This document shows, piece by piece, positions 16,401 to 20,646 of a stretch of 20,646 bases of DNA (positions are counted from its first letter, which is position 1; each line of letters starts with the position of its first letter). The stretch is from SURF-24 sp964537965 (GTDB lineage: Bacteria > Bacteroidota > Ignavibacteria > Ignavibacteriales > SURF-24): the NCBI GenBank assembly GCA_964537965.1, contig CAZIDB010000068.1, positions 1 to 20,646 on the forward strand. Reading direction: 5' to 3'. Under the pieces are notes generated by a model. That model was not told the DNA's origin, did no database searches, and saw only the letters and a program-made list of their open reading frames with translations. Position numbers and translations under genes: made by a program.

Positions 16401-16848
16401 TTCTTAACCTGAAATTTGTTTTTCCCATCCATAATTTTCCTTCAAGGGCAAGATCGCCATCAGGAAAAGTTGTAACAAGCTCATTGAATTTTCTTAATGC
16501 TTTAATGTAATCCTGCTGCAAATAGAATGATTTACCAATCATAAGCAAAGCATCATCAAAATAAGCAGATTCCCTGTAGAACTGTAGAATCTTGGAAAGC
16601 TTCTCAATTACTTTGTTCAGGTTCTCATTAACATTACCGGAAGGTTTGGTATCCGTAAGTGAAAACAATTCTTTCTTTTGCGTTTTAAGTTGTTCAACCA
16701 CTTCATCAAATTTTACCGAGGCGTTATAATAAAGGTTGAAGTATGCGGTGAAGTCATTCCAATATGAACAACCGGAAAAGAACAGAACGAATAAAGTGAT
16801 CCATAAAAAACGGATCTTTGCGATGGGGAAATAATTTTTTCTTTTCAT
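13415..16848 (-). CDS. Large TPR lipoprotein with 12-residue repeat tail (SprE/PorW-like?), split by an assembly gap
   Basis: This is a single gene although the 100-N gap makes it look like two. The signal peptide ends in a lipobox (LFVLFFSGC, lipidated Cys about residue 27), so it is a lipoprotein. YFNLYYNASVKFDEV follows, then TPR repeats to about 420, a Gln/Pro linker (about 434-500), a second TPR block (about 520-740, e.g. SAFYYYGGIIKKHPKSKYIA), and a Lys-rich tail of 12-residue repeats to the end. Length is about 1116-1140 residues, depending on the gap. The N-terminus and TPR layout recall SprE/PorW lipoproteins of type IX secretion and gliding, but I am not certain. An in-frame TTG at 16854 would add two residues. 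The stop overlaps mtgA (ATGA), and it starts 46 bases after glnB ends. Confidence 0.85.
13424..14406 (-). repeat. Tandem array of 36-bp units encoding a 12-residue repeat
   Basis: At least 25 consecutive 12-residue units are encoded in perfect register with no insertion or deletion. Outer units follow [VI]DST-x-I-KK-x-V-x-P (for example IDSTQIKKPAVQ). Inner units on both sides of the gap are almost identical copies of VTSNKTKKQVTP or VTSNKTKKQVTQ. The 883 known bases plus a minimum 17-base gap give exactly 25 x 36. Inner units mostly alternate P and Q at the twelfth residue, a 72-bp higher-order repeat. Confidence 0.95.
14021..14120. other. Assembly gap of 100 N inside the 36-bp tandem repeat
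   Basis: The gap falls in the most homogeneous part of the repeat, as expected when an assembler collapses identical units. The left flank stops after 19 bases of a unit and the right flank begins at base 1 of the next, so the true gap is 17 + 36k bases. It cannot be 100. If the P/Q alternation holds, 17 or 89 bases are preferred. Frame is restored by any of these values. Confidence 0.95.
15358..15540 (-). repeat. Gln/Pro-rich 9-residue repeats in the lipoprotein linker
   Basis: Three 27-bp units encode QQPPADGNV, QQPPTDGNL and QQPPTEGNP (15540-15460). After seven residues come three looser units, MQPPTGDKN, TQPPTGDRT and RRQTSGDKN (15438-15358). Together they make a flexible linker between the two TPR blocks of the lipoprotein. 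Confidence 0.85.
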
Positions 16849-16894
16849 GGCCAAAAATTAAAAATGAAAACTAATGATTAAAAGGTAAAATATT

Positions 16895-17233
16895 TTACAG
16901 TGCGTCCCTCCCGGATTCCTCCGTACGGATACGGATAACATCCTCTACTTTATAAATAAATATTTTTCCATCGCCAACCTGGCCTGTTTTTGCGGTTTTA
17001 AGAATTGCATCAATTGCTTTTTCTATTTTATTCTCGTCAAGAACAACTTCAATTTTTATTTTAGGTACAAATTCAATCTGGTATTCACTGCCGCGATATG
17101 TTTCCTTGTGTCCTTTCTGCCTGCCATAACCTCTTACTTCAGTTATTGTCATTCCACGTATTCCTTCTTCAAGTAAAGCTTCTTTCACTTCATCCAATTT
17201 GAAGGGACGTATAATGGCTTCTATTTTTCTCAT
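16895..17233 (-). CDS. glnB: Nitrogen regulatory protein PII
   Basis: This 112-residue PII protein is a trimeric sensor of ATP/ADP and 2-oxoglutarate in the cytoplasm. The T-loop carries Y51 in YRGSEYQIEF, the tyrosine that is uridylylated in many bacteria. TGQVGDGKIFIYKVEDVIRI is the nucleotide-binding signature, and the C-terminus is RTEESGRDAL. GlnB and GlnK cannot be told apart by sequence alone, and no amtB or glnA is adjacent, so the partner is unknown. GAGG a few bases upstream supports the start. The 181-base region before it (17234-17414) contains three copies of TTGATT when read on the plus strand, but no clear promoter. The lipoprotein gene begins about 46 bases after its stop on the same strand. 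Confidence 0.95.
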   Translation of the reverse strand: MRKIEAIIRPFKLDEVKEALLEEGIRGMTITEVRGYGRQKGHKETYRGSEYQIEFVPKIKIEVVLDENKIEKAIDAILKTAKTGQVGDGKIFIYKVEDVIRIRTEESGRDAL

Positions 17234-17414
17234 TATAACCTCAATCCTTGATTATTGATTACGTCAATCTCGTTGTTGATTCCAACAGCAAATATTGAAA
17301 AAGGGGAAAACTATTCAAACATTAAAAGTGAAATGTTAAACAAATAATTTTGCTTTTCTAACTTCACGTTTTGCCTTTAACGTCTGACTTCCAGTTAATT
17401 ACAAAACACTGCTC

Positions 17415-20400
17415 TTATTCTTTGCCGTGACAATTTTTATATTTCTTACCGCTGCCGCATGGACAAGGTTCATTTCTTCCAACTTTTTCTTCAACTTTTA
17501 CCGGCTGCATTTTTTGTCCTGATCTTGTTGCTTCTTCGTTTTCTGCCGTACCGCGGGACATACCGAGATTATCAGAGCTATCTTTAATCTGCGTCATCCT
17601 GGAAGGTTGCCTTCTCCTTCGCTCCTGTACTTCACTTGGAGCAGCCGGCCAAAACTTGAAGCAGAACTGGAGAATATCATTTCGTATTAGTTTAACAAGG
17701 TTAACAAACATATTGTAAGCTTCACCTTTGTACTCAAGAAGAGGATCTTTCTGACCATAAGCTCTTAAACCAATACCTTCTTTAAGATCATCCATTTCTC
17801 TCAAGTGCTCTTTCCATTTATCATCAATAACGCTAAGAACAGCATACCGTTCAAGCCGCGCCATTAAATCGGAGGCTAACATTTCTTCTTTTCTTCTGTA
17901 GAATTCTTTAGCAGCCTGAATAATCTTTTCGGTTACTCCTTCTTTGCCAAGCGTGCTGAATGTATCCGGATCAATCTTGAAATCAACAAGATAATTCTGA
18001 AGCAGGTATTCTTTTATTGCTTCAATATTAGCATCATCATAATATTCTTCAACAAGTTCAGTAACGCTTTCATCAAGCATCTCATAAATTTCACCTTTAA
18101 GTCTTTCACCTTCAAGAGCGTGGCGTCTCCTGCTGTAAATAACTTCGCGCTGCTGGTTCATAACGTTATCGTATTCAAGCAATCTTTTACGGATTGCAAA
18201 GTTATTCTCTTCTACTTTTTTCTGTGCACGTTCAACAGATCTTGTAATTAAAGGATGCTGAATTACCTCACCCTCTTTAATTCCTATTTTTTCCATAACA
18301 GAAGATATTCTGTCACTGCCGAAGAGTCTCATTAAATCATCTTCAAGAGATAAGAAGAATTTGGTTGTACCGGGATCACCCTGACGACCGGAACGACCGC
18401 GTAACTGACGGTCAATTCTTCTTGATTCATGGCGTTCGGTTCCAAGTATAAATAAACCGCCCTTATCTACTATGCCCGAACCGAGTTTGATATCGGTTCC
18501 TCTACCGGCCATGTTAGTTGCGATAGTAACTGCTCCGGGCTGACCGGCAAAAGCAACAATTTCCGCTTCACGCTGATGCTGCTTTGCATTTAACACGTTA
18601 TGAGGAACACCTTTACGTTTAAGCATTCTGCTTATTGTTTCGGATACCTCAACTGAAGTTGTACCAACGAGAACAGGTCTTCTTTCATTTCTTAATTCTT
18701 CAATTTTATCAATAACAGCATTTAACTTTTCTCTTTTAGTTCTGAATATTGCATCATCCTGATCATCTCTGATTACTTCTTTGTTTGTCGGAATAACAAC
18801 AACCTCAAGTTTGTATATCTCGAAAAACTCCCCTTCTTCAGTTTCGGCGGTACCTGTCATACCCGCAAGTTTTTTATAAAGCCTGAAATAATTTTGAAGC
18901 GTAATAGTAGCAAGTGTTTGTGTATCTCTTTCAACCTTAACGTTTTCTTTTGCTTCAATTGCCTGATGCAAACCGTCAGAGTATCTTCTGCCCGGAAGAA
19001 TACGGCCGGTAAACTCATCAACAATTGCAATTTTTCCGTCTTCAGTTACAACATACTCATCATCTTTTTCAAACAGTGAATATGCTTTAAGTAACTGGTG
19101 AATTGTATGAATCCTGTCGCTTCGCTCAGAATAAGTATGGTAAAGTTCGTCTTTCCTCTTAAGTTTTTCTTCGGCAGATAAAGACGGATCATTTTCAATA
19201 TGGCTTACTTCAGTTCCCAGGTCAGGAAGTACAAAATATTGTTTACCTTCGCTGCTGCCGCGGGCTAATTCTTCTCTGCCTTTATCTGTTAAATCGATTG
19301 TGTTTGCTTTTTCATCAATTGCAAAATAAAGCTCATCATCAATCTCGTGCATTCTTCTGGCTTGTTCGCGGAGATATTCCAACTCTGTCAGCTGCATTAA
19401 TCTTTTGTTGGAAGGTTCACTTAAAAGCTTCATAAGCTTTTTATTTTTTGGTGCACCTCTGTATGCTCTTAATAAATGGACACCTGCTATTGCTTCTTTA
19501 TCCTTTTCACCTGAAGCTAAATAATCTTCAGCTTCCTGGGAAATTCTTGATATGAAATTGGATTGAAGACGTACAAGTTTTTCAACTCCGGGTTTCATAT
19601 CATTAAACTTATGATCAGGATTATCAACCGGACCGGAAATGATAAGAGGGGTTCTTGCTTCGTCAATCAAAACAGAGTCAACTTCATCCACGATAGCATA
19701 AATATGTTTACGCTGAACCATGCTCTCTTTATCACCGGTCATATTATCGCGCAGATAATCGAAGCCAAACTCATTATTTGTACCGTAAGTAATATCGCAA
19801 TTGTACTGGACAATTCTCTGGTCAGGAGTCATTGTATTGATGATGCAACCAACTGTAAGCCCGTGGAATTTGTAAATTTCACCCATCCACTCGCCGTCAC
19901 GTTTTGCAAGGTAATCGTTAACAGTTACAAGGTGAACTCCGCGTCCGGTAAGTGCATTAAGATAAATAGGCAATGCCGCAACAAGAGTTTTACCTTCACC
20001 TGTAGCCATTTCCGCAATTTTACCCTGATGAAGCACCATACCGCCGATAAGCTGAACATCGTAAGGAATCATGTCCCATGTAATTTTATTACCGGCAACT
20101 TCCCATGTTTTACCAACTAATCTGCGGCACGTATCTTTAACAACGGCATAAGCTTCAGGTAAAATTTCATCAAGTATATCTTCATATTTCTGATCTAATT
20201 CTTCCTCAAGGTTATCGAGCTCATCATAAATTGACTGCCTGTCAATTTCCTCATCAGATTTCAATTGTTCTTTTAGTTCATCTATTTTCTTACGGAGTTC
20301 TGCTGTTTCATCCTGAATTTTATTTTTAAAATCCTGAGTTTTAGCCCTAAGCTGATCATCACTTAAGTCCTGCAATTTTTCATAATGCCCGTTAATTTCA

Positions 20401-20474
20401 TCAACGATTGGCCATAAATCTTTAACTGCCCGAACATTTTTATCACCGAACAATTTCTTGAGAATATTTAGCAT
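17415..20474 (-). CDS. secA: Preprotein translocase ATPase SecA
   Basis: SecA is the ATPase motor that drives preproteins through SecYEG. The protein is 1019 residues, longer than the 901 of E. coli. The Walker A motif is MATGEGKT (156-163), Walker B DEVD (263-266), then VDEFTGR (485-491), AGMTGTAETE near 537, ATNMAGRGTDIKLG, and GRSGRQGDPG. The C-terminal metal motif is CPCGSGKKYKNCH (C1004, C1006, C1015, H1016), which binds zinc and contacts SecB or ribosomes in other bacteria. Extra length comes from an acidic coiled-coil insertion at about 55-100 and a large insertion at about 300-450 around the preprotein cross-linking domain; both are usual in FCB SecA. AGGA lies nine to ten bases before the ATG. 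Confidence 0.98.
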   Translation of the reverse strand: MLNILKKLFGDKNVRAVKDLWPIVDEINGHYEKLQDLSDDQLRAKTQDFKNKIQDETAELRKKIDELKEQLKSDEEIDRQSIYDELDNLEEELDQKYEDILDEILPEAYAVVKDTCRRLVGKTWEVAGNKITWDMIPYDVQLIGGMVLHQGKIAEMATGEGKTLVAALPIYLNALTGRGVHLVTVNDYLAKRDGEWMGEIYKFHGLTVGCIINTMTPDQRIVQYNCDITYGTNNEFGFDYLRDNMTGDKESMVQRKHIYAIVDEVDSVLIDEARTPLIISGPVDNPDHKFNDMKPGVEKLVRLQSNFISRISQEAEDYLASGEKDKEAIAGVHLLRAYRGAPKNKKLMKLLSEPSNKRLMQLTELEYLREQARRMHEIDDELYFAIDEKANTIDLTDKGREELARGSSEGKQYFVLPDLGTEVSHIENDPSLSAEEKLKRKDELYHTYSERSDRIHTIHQLLKAYSLFEKDDEYVVTEDGKIAIVDEFTGRILPGRRYSDGLHQAIEAKENVKVERDTQTLATITLQNYFRLYKKLAGMTGTAETEEGEFFEIYKLEVVVIPTNKEVIRDDQDDAIFRTKREKLNAVIDKIEELRNERRPVLVGTTSVEVSETISRMLKRKGVPHNVLNAKQHQREAEIVAFAGQPGAVTIATNMAGRGTDIKLGSGIVDKGGLFILGTERHESRRIDRQLRGRSGRQGDPGTTKFFLSLEDDLMRLFGSDRISSVMEKIGIKEGEVIQHPLITRSVERAQKKVEENNFAIRKRLLEYDNVMNQQREVIYSRRRHALEGERLKGEIYEMLDESVTELVEEYYDDANIEAIKEYLLQNYLVDFKIDPDTFSTLGKEGVTEKIIQAAKEFYRRKEEMLASDLMARLERYAVLSVIDDKWKEHLREMDDLKEGIGLRAYGQKDPLLEYKGEAYNMFVNLVKLIRNDILQFCFKFWPAAPSEVQERRRRQPSRMTQIKDSSDNLGMSRGTAENEEATRSGQKMQPVKVEEKVGRNEPCPCGSGKKYKNCHGKE

Positions 20475-20570
20475 CTACAATAATCCTTTTTCATTAAATG
20501 TTGTTTCAAAATTAAATAAATGAGGTAAGAATTACAATGAAAGTTATACTCCCCTGAAACATATCAAATT

Positions 20571-20597
20571 GTTATAATCCAAATGAAATTTAGTCAA
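20571..20597 (-). promoter_or_regulatory. Possible secA promoter
   Basis: On the minus strand TTGACT (20597-20592) and TATAAC (20576-20571) resemble -35 and -10 boxes, about 97 bases before the secA start. The spacer is only 15 bases, shorter than ideal, and FCB bacteria often use a different box pair, so this is a weak call. Nothing else is recognisable in 20475-20646. Confidence 0.25.
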
Positions 20598-20646
20598 ATT
20601 TTCCTGGCATGCTGAATTTCAAAACTGTTTACTTACTTTTTCTTTC

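Noticed and set aside
17210..17233. TATAAT immediately before the glnB ATG as a -10 box
   Set aside because: It overlaps the start codon and lies 24 bases from the nearest TTGACG; it cannot act as the promoter of this gene.

Overview
The window looks like part of an AT-rich chromosome from the Bacteroidetes/Chlorobi/Ignavibacteria (FCB) group, most likely an Ignavibacteria-type bacterium in a draft or metagenome assembly. Three things point there: a SecA with the long insertions usual in FCB proteins, a 2[4Fe-4S] ferredoxin with the Chlorobium/Allochromatium-type second cluster, and a short QueG without a C-terminal HEAT extension. This is inference from protein features; no rRNA or tRNA gene is present. 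Two runs of exactly 100 N (2883-2982 and 14021-14120) are scaffold gaps of arbitrary length. Both fall inside genes and break their apparent reading frames.

Layout. 54-422 (+) is a small DUF6249-like membrane protein. It converges on a minus-strand block: an MBL-fold hydrolase, queG and a DUF1569/DinB-like protein that overlap one another, followed by trxB. Upstream of these on the minus strand is a ferredoxin gene with its own intrinsic terminator (3943-3989), then a lemA-TPM pair. Next comes a three-gene overlapping cassette (5960-8136): an exported YidD-like protein followed by two related exported proteins that each end in a PGxGxIY hairpin domain. An acyl-CoA dehydrogenase gene lies just upstream of it. 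The only longer plus-strand run (9459-11433) is rlmN, a Gdx-type guanidinium exporter and a SpoU-family RNA methyltransferase. It converges with a VanZ-like membrane protein (11441-11839, minus).

The rest, all minus strand, runs from secA (17415-20474) through a PII gene (glnB) into a tightly coupled unit: a very large TPR lipoprotein, a GT51 peptidoglycan glycosyltransferase (mtgA) and an AlbA_2/winged-helix regulator. These three are joined by ATGA and TAATG stop/start overlaps. The lipoprotein is one gene split by the second N gap. Its tail is at least 25 consecutive 12-residue repeats in perfect register, with diverged units at both ends and a nearly identical core where the assembly broke.

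Most interesting: (1) the 12-residue repeat lipoprotein and its coupling to mtgA; (2) the exported YidD-like plus twin hairpin-protein cassette, which I cannot match to a described system; (3) frame arithmetic that corrects both gapped genes. No mobile element, CRISPR array, rRNA or tRNA was seen. No gene-free stretch exceeds 300 bases. The longest, 11840-12018, 17234-17414 and 20475-20646, hold at most promoter-like sequence.
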